A stretch of 64,000 bases of DNA from positions 105,845,152 to 105,909,151 of the forward strand of contig NC_057832.1 in NCBI RefSeq assembly GCF_910594005.1. Reading direction: 5' to 3'. Below, piece by piece: positions 11,120 through 21,529 of this stretch. Under the pieces are notes generated by a model. It was not told where the DNA came from, searched no databases, and worked only from the letters and a program-made list of their open reading frames with translations. Every line of letters starts with the position of its first letter. Position 1 is the first letter of the stretch. The DNA comes from Cervus elaphus (Eukaryota > Chordata > Mammalia > Artiodactyla > Cervidae). The translations under genes and the position numbers were made by a program.

Positions 11120-12470
11120 AAATGGTGTCATTTTTGCTTTAATCTACCTCTCTTTGATTACTGATGAGGTTTACTTTTAAAAATATGTGTTTAGGATTTA
11201 CCTTTTCTCTGTAATGATCATGTGTTTGGTTGAGGAGTGTTATTTTCTTTTTTATTTTTCAATGTGATTTTTATACAAGAAAGTCTGTTAGTAAGATTTA
11301 GTTCTTTTTCAGGCAAGTCCTATTTTTAAAAGTTTATTCCTAGGTATTACATGTTTTGTTTTTCTTGCTGTAATATTCAAAGGGAATTTTAAATTATGTT
11401 TTCTATCTAGTTATTACTGCCATACCTAAACATGATAGATTTTTATGTGTTTATGTTGCATTAAATTTTCAATTGATCCACTTGGAAATGTTAGACATAT
11501 TATTATTTCTGGTCTACAAAGAAAGATTTCTTTTTTCCCTAAGGTTTATGTCTCTTACTTCCTGTTCTGAGTCTTATACTGGCTAAAGCCTCCAGAAGAT
11601 TAAATAATGGTGATGATATGAATTCATACACTTTCTTCTTATTTTAATGGGGTTACCTCTAATATCTCATTGTTGAATGCATTAGCTCTAAGCTTAAGAC
11701 AGATTGTTAGTGACAAGTTTGGAATTTTATTAAATACCTATTCTGCATATGCTGTCATGATCTTATGGTTTATGTCCTGCTGCATTATTGGTTTGATATT
11801 TTTAATTTCTTAATATTTAACAATTTTTACATTTTGTGATACATTCTATTTGATCATAGGTGGTTATTCTTATAAAGTTCAACTGGATTGAATTTGCTAG
11901 TCTTTTTATTTAGAATTAGCATGCCTAAAATGAGACTAATATATAGATTTCTTGTTTAACACATTTTTGTTAGGTTTTAGGGTCAGAGTTGGTTATGCTA
12001 GATTCACAAAATGAATTGGGTCACTTTTCATCTTTTTCTTTGCACTGCAAAAATTAAGTAGCCTAAGGATTATCTGTTCCTTCAGGTATTTGGATATGTA
12101 GCTGTGAAATAACTTAGACCTGTTATGGAAAATGATTATTTGATAACTTTTTCAATTTCTTCTGTGGCTATTGACCTCTTCAGGCTAATATTTTTAGAAT
12201 CAGTTTTAGAAGATTACATTTCCCCTACTTCCATTTTTTATTCATATCTATGCTTTATTACTTAATTTATTAGGTTCATGTCTGTTCCAATTTTATTGTG
12301 AGTTATACCTTAATTAACATATAGTGATCCATAGTCCATTTTAATGACTTTTTGCCTTGACCTCTTCCTACTTTGGTAATTATATTGCTTCACTAGCTTA
12401 TTGATATCTTTTTTCCCTTCCTTCTTAAGCTCTCTTTTTCTTCTTTGTTTTCCTCCTTTTTCCTTCCCCT
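11120..12470 (-). mobile_element. ancient L1 ORF2 relic, antisense
   Basis: The order of segments matches an old L1 ORF2 read in reverse: TTTATTCCTAGGTATT, later AACTGGATTGAATTTGCTAG, GGTTATGCTAGATTCACAAA and AAATGAATTGGG, then CAATTTCTTCTGTGGCTAT. All frames are stop-ridden. It lies downstream of the BovB fragment and may be continuous in origin with the old L1 material on either side. Confidence 0.7.
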
Positions 12471-12940
12471 ACATTTTGGTATTTTTCTGACCTAGGAGTA
12501 ACTGGTTTATTGAAATCTGTGAAATACTTGGGAGACAATTAAGAACAGTTTTATTTCTCTCGGGTCTCTGCCTTTAAACATGTCCTGCATATTTCTCTCC
12601 CTGTCTCTCTGATGAAATGACAACAGTGTTCATTTCAGTCTAAGGTAAAACTCTAATTCCTCATCCATTTGTGGCTTTCCCCAGGCACCCCCATCTCCAT
12701 CCAAAGAACCCTAAGCTCAGGACACTGAGGGGACACTGATAACAGGCAGCATCGATTTTTTTCCTCATTATTTTCTCCTCTTCTCTTCATTTTGTGGGTC
12801 TTCTGGGGTAGGGTGGGGGTGTGTGCATAGGAGAAGCAATAAGAGAAAAATCAAAAAACTTAAAAATAAAAAAAAGCTGATCTTGTGTTATAGTAATCTC
12901 TTGGTTCACACCACCTGGCTTAGATACTTTCTGTGTGATA
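12471..12940. other. no recognised element
   Basis: T-rich at the left, then mixed composition. The left part may be more of the old L1 but is too diverged to call. Confidence 0.4.
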
Positions 12941-12985
12941 GTACCCTGTACTAGGCAGGATTCTCCAGAGAAACAGATCAATAAG

Positions 12986-13021
<36 letters not shown>

Positions 13022-13431
13022 ATGTAAGAAGGGAGGGGGAAGAGAGAATGAGCAAATATGAGGGACTGATTGATTGATTTTACAAATGGGCTCACGTGAT
13101 TGAGGAGGATGGTGAGCCCCAACTCCGCAGGGTGGACCGACTGGGTCTAGAGACCCAGGGAAGAACTGAGGTTTCAGTTCAAGTGCCAATGCAGTCTGAT
13201 GGCAGAATTCCTTCTTTCTTGGAGGAGGCCAGTCTCTGTTCTGTTAAGGTCTTCAACTGATTAGATGATGCCCACCTACATTGTGGAGACTAATCTGCTT
13301 TGCTTCAAAGTTGACTGATTTAAATGCTTGTTTTGTCAAAAGAAAAACTTTGCAGAAACATCTAGAAGAGTGTTTGATCAAATACCTGGGTAATGTGGCC
13401 CATCCACGTTGACACATAAAATGAACTGTCA
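12941..13431 (-). mobile_element. ancient L1M-type 3' UTR, antisense
   Basis: It reads in reverse as the old L1 3' UTR. ATTCTCCAGAGAAACAGATC is the complement of 'ctgtttctctggagaa'. GAGACCCAGGGAAGAACTGAG, GCAGAATTCCTTCTTTCTTGG, CTTCAACTGATTAGATGATG and GTTGACACATAAAATGAAC then follow in the expected order. A TG microsatellite has grown at the usual AT-rich position near its end. Confidence 0.7.
12986..13018. repeat. (TG)n microsatellite, about 16 units
   Basis: An uninterrupted TG run at the end of the old L1 3' UTR, followed by CGCATG. Runs of this length are usually length-polymorphic. Confidence 0.97.
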
Positions 13432-13727
13432 GAGACCCACTGCATAACTCTGCTGTCGTCTTAGGACCCCTGCCCCAAACTGTTACCCCAGCAGCACACT
13501 TCTTCCTGTTGGGTTTCCTCACCCTAGAAAGCAACTCTCTTTGGAGGACTCTCTTTAACAATGTCAAGCCTGCCTGCCTTCCCAGGTCCTCCTGACCCAG
13601 AGAAAATTCTCACTCTTATTCTGCCACTCAGCTGCGTCTCTTCTTACTCCTTCCACGCTCCTCCAGCCAGACTCCGGCTCTCAGAATTCTTCAGAGAAGC
13701 ACCACACACTTTTCTTTCACTCCCTGG

Positions 13728-13933
13728 TGAAAGTGTTAGTCGCTCAGTCATGTCCAACTCTGTGACTCCACGGACTGTAGCCACCAAGCTCCTCTGTCCA
13801 TGGAATTCTCCAGGCAAGAATACTGGAGTGGGTAGCCATTCCCTTCTCCAGGGATCTTCCCGACCCAGGGATTGAATCCGGGTCTCTTGCATTGCACGCA
13901 GATTCTTTACCATCTGAGCCGTCAGGGATGCCC
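13728..13933 (-). mobile_element. Bov-tA SINE, antisense, near full length
   Basis: The reverse complement of body and head: AGTCGCTCAGTCATGTCCAA to CAGATTCTTTACCATCTGAG and GTCAGGGATGCCC. Flanked by TCACTCCCTGG (13717-13727) and TCAACTCCCTGG (13934-13945), an imperfect duplication. Confidence 0.93.
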
Positions 13934-14079
13934 TCAACTCCCTGGGATGCATGTCAGACTTCAAAGAACTTCTCCTCTTGCTCCTCTGCTCTGATGTCAA
14001 CACCAGGAGGGGTTTACAAGTTTCCGCAGTTTAGCAAGTTTGAGTACCGGACAGGAGACTGAGATGCAAGTCTCCTCTT

Positions 14080-14160
14080 TTTTTTTTTTTAAATTTTTTT
14101 ATTTTATGTTGGGGTATAGCTGATTAACCATGTTATGATAGTTACTTACAAAACAGAAAG
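14080..14160 (-). mobile_element. 81-bp L1 tail, antisense, perfect target-site duplication
   Basis: A poly-T block followed by TTTATGTTGGGGTATAGCTG, the reverse complement of a cetartiodactyl L1 3' end. The direct repeat GTCTCCTCTT at 14070-14079 and 14161-14170 is perfect. An extreme 5' truncation, with only the last 60-80 bp of the element copied. Confidence 0.85.
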
Positions 14161-14170
14161 GTCTCCTCTT

Positions 14171-14960
14171 CTTCTTTTTTTTTTTAAGGGCTCCTCTTCT
14201 TAAAGGCACTCACAATCTTTCTAGATTATTTTCATGGAGTTGGGGGCTTATACTCCCTCCCCTCCTTCACAAGGGGAAAGAAAAGCCTCAGCACACTTTC
14301 CTAATGACACCTCCTCTAAAATCACTCAAAATTCAACTAAGCCTCCTGTGAGTTGCTCATTTTTCTTTATGTAAGCAAGTTGGGGCAAGCAGGTGAGGGT
14401 GTCTTATAAGCCCTGGAAGCATATGTGAGCTACTTATGGCTCTCTTTAGAATTTGGCAATACTTGGCTCCTATTATACTCAGCTTTTGGGCTCTAAACAA
14501 ATTCTGAGACAACAGGAAAAGTCCTCCTCAATCTCAAAAATTTATCATTGCTGTTTTTTTGTATTTTTAATCTTTCTTTGCTGTTTTTGTTTCACTATAA
14601 CTTTATGAACATAGATTTGTGTTTTAAAATATTCTGTTTCACTCTCATTGGGTAATCATGGGTCACATGTCTGTTCTGAACCAATCACTATGATGGGTAG
14701 GGCTGCCTAGATTGCCTTAGATCAATCAACTTCTTTCTTTTGTTTCTGTTACCACCTCTCTCAATGTTAATATTTCATACATCTTTCTTTTTTGTTCTGG
14801 GAACCTTTCTCCGGTTTGTCCTCCACACCTCTGAATGGATTTCTTCTTTAATAAGTTTTGTTTTTTACTGCCTTCAATATGAATTTTAATGCCATTCCAT
14901 TAAAACTTGTATTACTTTTTAGTTTTTAACCACTTCCCTTTTGTTTTTTTGTTCCAATTT
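14171..14960. other. T-rich non-repetitive DNA
   Basis: A poly-T patch at 14176-14186 is followed by GGCTCCTCTTCTT, a third copy of the local CTCCTCTT motif. No gene or repeat family is recognised in the remainder. Confidence 0.45.
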
Positions 14961-14964
14961 GTTC

Positions 14965-15135
14965 TCTTTAAAATTATTTTTCAACTTTATATTGGAGTAG
15001 AGTTGTTAGTTTCAGGCATACGGAGAAGTTATTCAGTTATAGATATATGTGTATCTACTCTTTTTCAAATCGTTTTTCCATTTATGGTGTTACAGAATAT
15101 TGAGCAGAGTTCCCTGTGTTATATTCTGTTCTATT
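14965..15135 (-). mobile_element. cetartiodactyl L1 3' end, antisense
   Basis: TTTTTCAACTTTATATTGGAGTAGAGTTG, then GTTATTCAGTTATAGATATA, then TATTGAGCAGAGTTCCCTGT matches the older L1 3' UTR read in reverse. The overlapping 111-codon frame at 14907-15242 is a by-product. Confidence 0.7.
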
Positions 15136-15184
15136 GGCTTCCTGCATTAAAAAAAAAAATTCTCAGAAGCTACCTCTTTGTAAA

Positions 15185-15350
15185 TTTTTTTTGGGGGGAA
15201 GGTACTGTAAAGGAATACAAAAATATGTTCTGTGCTGTATAACAATATGAATGTACTCAATGCCACTGAATTGTACACTTAAAAATGATTACAATGATAC
15301 ATTTTATATTATGTATCTTTTACCACAGTAAAAATATATTCTGTTTCCTA
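15185..15350 (+). mobile_element. old L1 (L1MA/L1MB-like) 3' end, sense
   Basis: AATGTACTCAATGCCACTG, AATTGTACACTTAAAAATG, then a TATGTATCTTTTACCACAG segment and an A-rich end. This is the terminal stretch of the older mammalian L1 3' UTR. Confidence 0.65.
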
Positions 15351-15354
15351 TAGA

Positions 15355-15730
15355 AAATAATTTTCAATGTGTATTCTCCTGTGTATTCAGAGTAATATTT
15401 TCTTTCCCTTGCAATAAAATATTTTATTAGTCCATATGCTTTGTTGATTTGCTTGTTTTTCTGTTATCTCCAATGTTGGCAGGATCTGTCCAGGTTCAGT
15501 TTTCTCAAAAGTCAGGGTCCATGCAGAAGTCCCAGTATCTTTAGAGTAAAATGTTCCTTCTCTGATCTAGACTTGGAATGGCTTACCTGTTCAGAATTTC
15601 CAGTACTATGTCTAATTTTTGGTAGAAATTGCCTGGGATCTTCTATTCTTCTAGCTATTTTATCAAATTAAAATTTTCATAGAACATAAGAGACAGTATT
15701 TAATTCTTTTGTATGTATGCAATTATTTAT
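15355..15730. other. no recognised element
   Basis: AT-rich. Contains no frame longer than 76 codons and no recognised repeat. Confidence 0.4.
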
Positions 15731-15926
15731 ATAGTCATCCCTCAGTATCCATAGGTTCTATAACCACAGATTCAACCATCTGTAGATCAAAAATATTTTT
15801 AAAAAATCCAGAAAGTTCCAAAAAATTAAATTTGAATTTGCTGTGTGCCAGCAATTTTTTATATAGCATTTACATTGTATTCACTATTCTTTCCATAACA
15901 TTTGCATTGTATTAGGTAGTATAAGT

Positions 15927-16056
15927 TGGAGAAGGAAATGGCAACCCACTCCAGTGTTCTTGCCTGGAGAATCCTAGGGACGGGGGAGCCTGGTGGGCTG
16001 ACGTCTATGGGGTCGCACAGAGTCGGACACGACTGAAGCGACTTAGCAGCAGCAGC
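15927..16056 (+). mobile_element. Bov-A SINE (AGC-tailed subfamily), sense
   Basis: Starts GGAGAAGGAAATGGCAACCC, ends CGACTTAGCAGCAGCAGC. It lacks the tRNA-like head. A perfect 13-bp duplication AGGTAGTATAAGT brackets it (15914-15926 and 16057-16069). Confidence 0.95.
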
Positions 16057-16074
16057 AGGTAGTATAAGTAATCT

Positions 16075-16263
16075 GTGCATGCATGCTAAGTCACTTCAGT
16101 TGTGTCCAACTCTGCAACTCTATGGACTGTATCCTGCCAGGCTCCTCTGTCCATGGGATTCTCCAGGCAAGAATACTGGAGCGGGTTACCATTTCCTCCT
16201 CCAGCGGATCTTCCCAACCCAGGGAACTTGCATCTCTAAAGTCTCCTGCACCTGGCAAGCCAC
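16075..16263 (-). mobile_element. Bov-A/Bov-tA SINE, antisense
   Basis: The reverse complement of the Bov-tA body (CTAAGTCACTTCAGTTGTG to CACCTGGCAAGCC). A perfect 11-bp duplication ATAAGTAATCT is at 16064-16074 and 16264-16274. Its left copy overlaps the right duplication of the preceding SINE. Confidence 0.95.
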
Positions 16264-16297
16264 ATAAGTAATCTAGAGATAATTTAAAATGTACAGA

Positions 16298-16503
16298 GTG
16301 GAGCCTCAGTGGTAAAGAATCTGCCTGCCAAAGTAGGAGACCTGGGTTCAATCCCTGGATCGGGAAGATTCCCTGGAGGAGGAAATGGCAACCCACTCCA
16401 GTATTCTTGCCTGGAGAATCCCATGGACACAAGAGCCTGGGGGGCTACAGTTCATGGAGTAGCAAAGAGTCGGACACAGCTGAGCAACTGAGCACACACA
16501 CAT
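16298..16503 (+). mobile_element. Bov-tA SINE, sense
   Basis: Head GAGCCTCAGTGGTAAAGAAT through body to GTCGGACACAGCTGAGCAAC and a CA-rich tail. The third SINE within the MER2 relic. The first few bases of the head are missing or diverged. Confidence 0.92.
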
Positions 16504-16674
16504 GTGAGCAGGTTGTATGCAAATACCACACCATTAATCCAAAGGACTTGAGCACTTGCTGATTCTGGTAGCCATGGTAGGCCATGGAACCAATGCCACA
16601 TGGATACCAAGAGATGACTGTAGGTGAGAGATTACACCCTTTTCATGAAATGCTCCCAGAAATTCTAACTCTAC

Positions 16675-16750
16675 ATTTAAAAAAATTATTTATTTTTTAA
16701 CTGAAGAATGATTGCTTTTCAGAGTTGTGTTGGTTTCTGCCAAACTGATG
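16675..16750 (-). mobile_element. 76-bp L1 tail, antisense, perfect target-site duplication
   Basis: An A/T-rich start, then TTTTTTAACTGAAGAATGATTG and GTGTTGGTTTCTGCC, the reverse of a cetartiodactyl L1 3' end. TCTAACTCTAC occurs at 16664-16674 and 16751-16761 without mismatch. Confidence 0.85.
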
Positions 16751-16761
16751 TCTAACTCTAC

Positions 16762-17399
16762 TTTTATTTACAGAGCATTTCTGAAGATATATACACATCC
16801 AGAATAAAATACGCTATAGCCAGATACTTCCCAGGTACTGGCAACTGAGATCTGCCCTTTCTCTCCCTCCTGCTGCAGCCAGAACCCCAGTAAAGCCTTG
16901 CCTGAATTTCCTGTCTGGCCTCTTTCAATTTCTATTGATTAAGGAGGCCAAGAACCCTGGTTGGTAACAAAAGGATCATTGGTAACAATAGGATTATTTT
17001 ACAATTTGTTAATATGCATGTTAAAAATCTCTGCTACCTCTTCTTCCCCTTTTCTTCCTGAGCAGTCCAGTTTTAAAGCTATCAGGGCAAGATAGGCATC
17101 CATGCTGGGGCGGGCAGGTCCTAGCCAAGGTGGCCCAGACTGAGGTGACCGAGTATCCACCCTGCGTACAGCTTGGGGTTCTGTGGCATCTCGAGGAGGG
17201 TCAGGGGGCTTCCCTGCAGCAGCGTGAGAAAGCCATCTGCACAGGGGCTGCCTGGCCTGGTTTGCCTGTGTCAGAGCCGGGCCCGGGAAGGAGGGAGTCC
17301 CCATGTGGGGGAGTGTCAGTCTGTCTGGTGGCAAAGCTGAGTAGGGTGATGAGGGTGTCCATAGAGGAGAGGAGATTAGTTATATAAGTCTATGCTGTG
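16762..17399. other. unique DNA, GC-richer at 17040-17340
   Basis: No repeat recognised. Two opposing frames (17130-17387 forward, 16999-17334 reverse) occupy the GC-rich part. Neither has a recognisable domain or convincing splice signals, so I do not call a gene. Confidence 0.4.
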
Positions 17400-17609
17400 T
17401 CATGCTTAGTCGCTCAGCTGTGTCTGACTCTTTGCCACCCCCATGGACTGTAGCCTGCCAGGCTCCTCTGCCCGTGGGGATTCTCCAGGCAAGAATACTG
17501 ACATGGGTTGCCATGCCCTCCTCCAGGGGATCTTACCAACCCAGGGATCAAACCTAGGTCTCCCGCATTGCAGACGGATTCTTTACTGTCTGAGCCACCA
17601 GGGAAGCCC
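17400..17609 (-). mobile_element. Bov-tA SINE, antisense, near full length
   Basis: The reverse complement from the SINE 3' end (TTAGTCGCTCAGCTGTGTCT) to the tRNA-derived head (CTGAGCCACCAGGGAAGCCC). Flanks with ATATAAGTC and GTCATATATG do not form a clean duplication. Confidence 0.93.
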
Positions 17610-17702
17610 AGTCATATATGGGGTGTTGCTCAAATAAATAAATACATTAAGGATAATTGGCAGTCAGATATCCCACTATCAGAGCGAGGGAGACATCACT
17701 AA

Positions 17703-18924
17703 GTTCAGTTCAGTTCAGTCGCTCAGTCATGTCTGGCTCTTTGCGACCCCATGGACTTCAGCATGCCAGGCTTCCCTGTCCATCACCAATTCCTGAAGCT
17801 TGCTCAAATTCATGTCCATCAAGTCGGTGATACATCCAACCATCTCATCCTCTGTCATCCCCATCGCCTCCTGCCTTCAATCTTTCCCAGCATCAGGGTC
17901 TCTTCCAATGAGTCAGTTCTTCACATAAGGTGGCCAAAATATTGGAGTTTCAGCTTCAGCATCAGTCCTTCCAATGAATATTCAGGACTGATTTCCTTTA
18001 GGATGGACTGGTTGGATCTCCTTGCAGTCCAAGGGGCTCTCAAGAGTCTTCTCCAACACCACAGTTCAAAAGCATCAATTCTTTGGTGCTCAGCTTTCTT
18101 TATAGTCCAAATCTCACATCCATCCGTGACTACTGGAAAAACCATAGCTTTGACCAGATGAACCTTTGTTGGCAAAGTAATGTCTCTGCTTTTTAATATG
18201 CTGTCTAGGTTGGTCATAGCTTTTCTTTCAAGAAGCAAGCATCTTTTAATTTCATGGCTGCAGTCACCATCTACAGTGATTTTGGAGCCTCCAAATATAA
18301 AGTCTCTCACTGTTTCCATTGTTTATTCATCTATTTGTCATGAAGTGATGGGACGAGATACCGTGATCTTAGTTTTCTGAATTGAGCTTTAAGCCAACTT
18401 TTTCACTCTCCTCTTTCACTTTCATCAAGAGGCTCTTTAGTTCTTTTTAACTTTCTGCCATAAGGGTGGTATCATCTGTCTATCTGAGGTTATTGATATT
18501 TCTCCCAGCAATCTTGATTCCAGGTTGTGCTTCATCCAGCCCAGCATTTTGCGTGATGTGCTCTGCATATAAGTTACATAAGCAGGGTGACAGTATACAA
18601 CCTTGACGTACTCCTTTCCCTAATTGGAACCAGTCTGTTGTTCCGTGTCCAGTTCTAACTATTGCTTCTTGACCTGCATACAGATGTCTCAGGAGGCAGG
18701 TAAGGTGGTCTGGTATTCCCATCTCTTGAAGAATTTTCCACCGTTTGTTGTGATCCACACAGTCAAAGGCTTTGGCATAGTCAATACAGCAGAAGTAGAT
18801 GTTTCTCTGGAACTCTCTTGCTTTTTTGATGATCCAGCAGATGTTGGCAATTTGACGTCTAGTTCTTCTGCATTTTCTAAATCCAGTGTGAACATCTGGA
18901 AATTCATGGTTCATGTACTGTTGA
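17703..18924 (-). mobile_element. BovB LINE, 1.2 kb, antisense, with disrupted RT
   Basis: The longest BovB here. The 3' terminus (CAGTTCAGTTCAGTCGCTCA in reverse) is at the left. On the minus strand, 18914 to 18480 is open and reads RT-like sequence: NICWIIKKAREFQ, IDYAKAFDCVDHN (the RT motif with the first catalytic Asp) and GVRQGCILSP. The frame stops exactly at the YADD box, where TAG at 18480-18482 replaces the codon for Y, giving stop-TDD. Downstream fragments (18319 to 17921, DCSHEIKRC, WCWRRLL) are in another frame. The flanks ATCACTAAG (17695-17703) and ATTACTAAG (18925-18933) are a possible one-mismatch duplication. Confidence 0.95.
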
Positions 18925-18933
18925 ATTACTAAG

Positions 18934-19615
18934 TAGAAAGAGATAAAACTGTAAAGAATCCTGTAGTGGTCAGATTGGAGTTAAAGGCATCTATGTGGAG
19001 TTGAGGTTCTCAGTATAGGTGGATATAGGAACAAACGCAGATTTCAATGGATGTATTACATGCACACATGTATTTCTAAGCTCACTCTACTGGGATGGCC
19101 TGGGAGCCCAGGAGGGGACACCTGGATCACACTGGGCATCCCTGTCACATCAGATAGTGATGGTAACCGTTTACAACACAACATGTGTAAACCATTAGAG
19201 GTTACCAAGTGAGTACATTGAAATTTTGATGAGCAATGGAAAATTTACATAATGTCAAAATCCCCACAAAATACACACGACTTATAAGACAAAAAATGAG
19301 GTATTTTCCAATGGAGGGCCTGGTAGGCACAAGCTCAATCAAGTGAATGTTATCAGTACTGAGATAGATCAAATCATGTGCTATCTGAAAAAATACAATA
19401 GTAATAACAGCATCCTTTCCATGATGCATCTACCAAAGATGCACAAACATCAGACACCTCTGGTTGAAGGAGATTTTACAGAATAATGAGGCTCTATTAA
19501 TTAAGTTAACAAGGTCATGAAAGTCAAGGCCAGAGGAGGAACTGTTCCCAGATTAAAAGAGAATAAGGAGACACAACAAGGGCATGGAGAACTTGATTCT
19601 GAATTGTATCCTTCT
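18934..19615. other. no recognised element
   Basis: Mixed-composition unique DNA. No frame longer than 75 codons and no repeat family recognised. Confidence 0.45.
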
Positions 19616-19627
19616 ACTGTGAAGGAC

Positions 19628-19834
19628 GGGCTTCCCTGGTAGCTCAGATGGTAAAGCATCTGCCTACAATGCAGAAGACCCGGGTTCGATCCCTGGGTCG
19701 GGAAGATCCCCTGGAGAAGGAAATGGCAACCCACTCCAGTACTCTTGCCTGGAAAATCCCATAGGCCGAGGAGCCTGGTAGGCTACAGTCCATGGGGTTG
19801 CAAAGAGTCAGACACGACTGAGTGACTTCACTTC
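19628..19834 (+). mobile_element. Bov-tA SINE, sense, perfect target-site duplication
   Basis: Full-length: GGGCTTCCCTGGTAGCTCAG to CGACTGAGTGACTTCACTTC. ACTGTGAAGGAC occurs at 19616-19627 and 19835-19846 (12 bp, no mismatch). Confidence 0.96.
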
Positions 19835-19872
19835 ACTGTGAAGGACATTATTAGGACAAATGGCAAAATTTG

Positions 19873-19979
19873 AACAGGGTCTGGGTAAACTCCAAGAGAT
19901 GGTGAAGGACAGGGAAGCCTGGAGTACTGCAGTCCAGGGGGTCACATAGAGTTGAACATGACTTAACAACTGAACAACT
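19873..19979 (+). mobile_element. BovB LINE 3' terminus, sense, about 105 bp
   Basis: CAGGGTCTGGGTAAACTCCAAG through GGTGAAGGACAGGGAAGCCT to AACTGAACAACTG. Only the last part of the BovB 3' UTR is present. Confidence 0.85.
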
Positions 19980-20040
19980 GGGGATTAGGATGTCAATTTC
20001 CTGATTTTGGTGGTTATATAACTTTCCAGGATAACATTAA

Positions 20041-20246
20041 CTATTATTTTGTGTTATATATATATGTAAAACACAATAGTTATATATATAATATTTATAA
20101 TATATAAAATATTTCTATATGATGTATAAAATTTGATATAAAATATATAAATAAATAAAAATAAAAATATTTATATGTTTTACTATATTTAATATCTATT
20201 TATATGTAATATATATTTATAAATACATATATATATATATATATTG
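20041..20246. repeat. AT-rich low-complexity tract with (AT)n runs
   Basis: About 200 bp almost wholly A and T, with TATATATA runs at 20056-20064, 20082-20088 and 20225-20245. A likely length-polymorphic region and a poor site for unique mapping. Confidence 0.95.
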
Positions 20247-20287
20247 CAGGAAACACATATGAAAGTATTTGGGGATTGGCGGATGAT

Positions 20288-20410
20288 AGGATGGTAACCC
20301 ACTCCAGTATTCCTGCCTGGAGAATCCCATGGACAGAGAAGCCTGGCAGGTTATTGTCCATAGGGCGGCAAAAGTTGGACATGACTGAAGTGACTGAGCA
20401 TACAAATACG
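20288..20410 (+). mobile_element. Bov-tA SINE body, sense, 5' truncated
   Basis: TGGTAACCCACTCCAGTATTC to GACATGACTGAAGTGACTGAG, without the tRNA-derived head. It lies just downstream of the AT tract. Confidence 0.9.
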
Positions 20411-21064
20411 CACACAGGCATCATGTTGGCAACTTATCTTAAATGTTTCTGGAAAAATCATACTGTATTTTCAACTTCTCTGTAAGTTTAAGATAGTTTC
20501 AAAAAAGAATATTCTCAAAAAAAAATTTTTTTTCTGGCCACATCTTGGAACTAGATGTCCCAAGAAAACCCTTCTAGGACTGGGTACTTAAAATGCTGAA
20601 TTTGAAACCAAAGAAACAGCTTCTTAAAAGTGTGAAGTAAAAGAGAAAAACGCTCAGTGACCAGAAATGCAGGAAGCATGTGTCCCCAGAAGTGAGTGAG
20701 CCCTGGATACTTCTAGTTTTTCCCAGATCACACAGGGCCTGGAGGCTGAGCTATATTCCCTCAGGGGCAGGAAAGAAAACAGAGATAGCTCAGTACCCAA
20801 GAAAGGAGAGAGGTCTGGTGAGAAACCTGAACTTGTTATGGGTGAAAGACACGTTCCCAGTAGAAGGAGACTTACCTGTCTCACCCGTCTTGGTGAATGA
20901 GGGGCAGTAGTTTAAAAAATGTTCTGAGAATTTTCAGTCGTAAACGTGCTCTCCATGAAGTTGGGGCTGGAATTCACAGCACCTGTGTGGTCTGAACCAT
21001 ACCCCAGCCCCCTCCAGGTGCGCACTGAATTTAGAGTGACCCTGGTTAAGTAGTATGTAGTTAG
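20411..21064. other. no recognised element
   Basis: Unique DNA. Two opposing frames of 76 codons near 20654-20910 have no recognisable domain. Confidence 0.45.
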
Positions 21065-21077
21065 CCAGGTTTTCTAA

Positions 21078-21285
21078 GGGCTTCCCTGGTGGCTCAGATG
21101 GTAAAGAATCTGCCCGCAAGGCAGGAAACCTGGGTTCGATCCCTGAGTTGGGAAGATCCACTGGAGGAGGACGTGGCAGCCCACTCCAGTATTCTTGCCT
21201 GAAGAATTCCAGGGACAGAGGAGCCTGGCTGGCTCTAGCCCACAGGGTCACAAAGAGTTGAAGATGACTGAGACTAACACACACA
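21078..21285 (+). mobile_element. Bov-tA SINE, sense, perfect target-site duplication
   Basis: GGGCTTCCCTGGTGGCTCAG to GATGACTGAGACTAACACAC. The 13-bp CCAGGTTTTCTAA is at 21065-21077 and 21286-21298. Confidence 0.96.
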
Positions 21286-21529
21286 CCAGGTTTTCTAAAA
21301 TGCAATACATTGATATGAATATAAAGCTAATAATACTGTATCAGTGTTAGTTCATTAGTTGTAAAAGAAAAAATGTACCATACTAATGTGTTAATAAGGG
21401 AAAGGGGGTGTGGATACACTGAAACTCTCTGTGCTATCTTCACAGTAATTGTGTAAATGTAAAACTACTAAAATTTTAAAAGAAGTTATTTTAACAAAGA
21501 AACAAAAAATAAAATACAGATTCCTCTGG

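Larger units (their letters stand above)
15731..16622 (-). mobile_element. MER2 (Tigger/mariner-type) DNA transposon split by three SINEs
   Basis: The left end AGTCATCCCTCAGTATCC (from 15733) and the right end TGGATACCAAGAGATGACT (to 16620) are inverted-terminal-repeat partners. The element resumes between the insertions: a segment ending near 15913, ATAAGTAATCTAGAGATAAT at 16264-16283, and GTTGTATGCAAATACCAC at about 16512. With the three SINEs removed, about 350 bp of MER2 remain in order. MER2 elements are non-autonomous relics of Tigger transposases and insert at TA, which is present next to both ends. Confidence 0.8.

Noticed and set aside
13644..14003. 119-codon minus-strand frame
   Set aside because: Mostly the reading of a Bov-tA SINE on its own strand (LTAQMVKNLRAMQET).
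20041..20246. AT tract as a replication origin or matrix attachment site
   Set aside because: Simple AT repeats alone do not support such a call.
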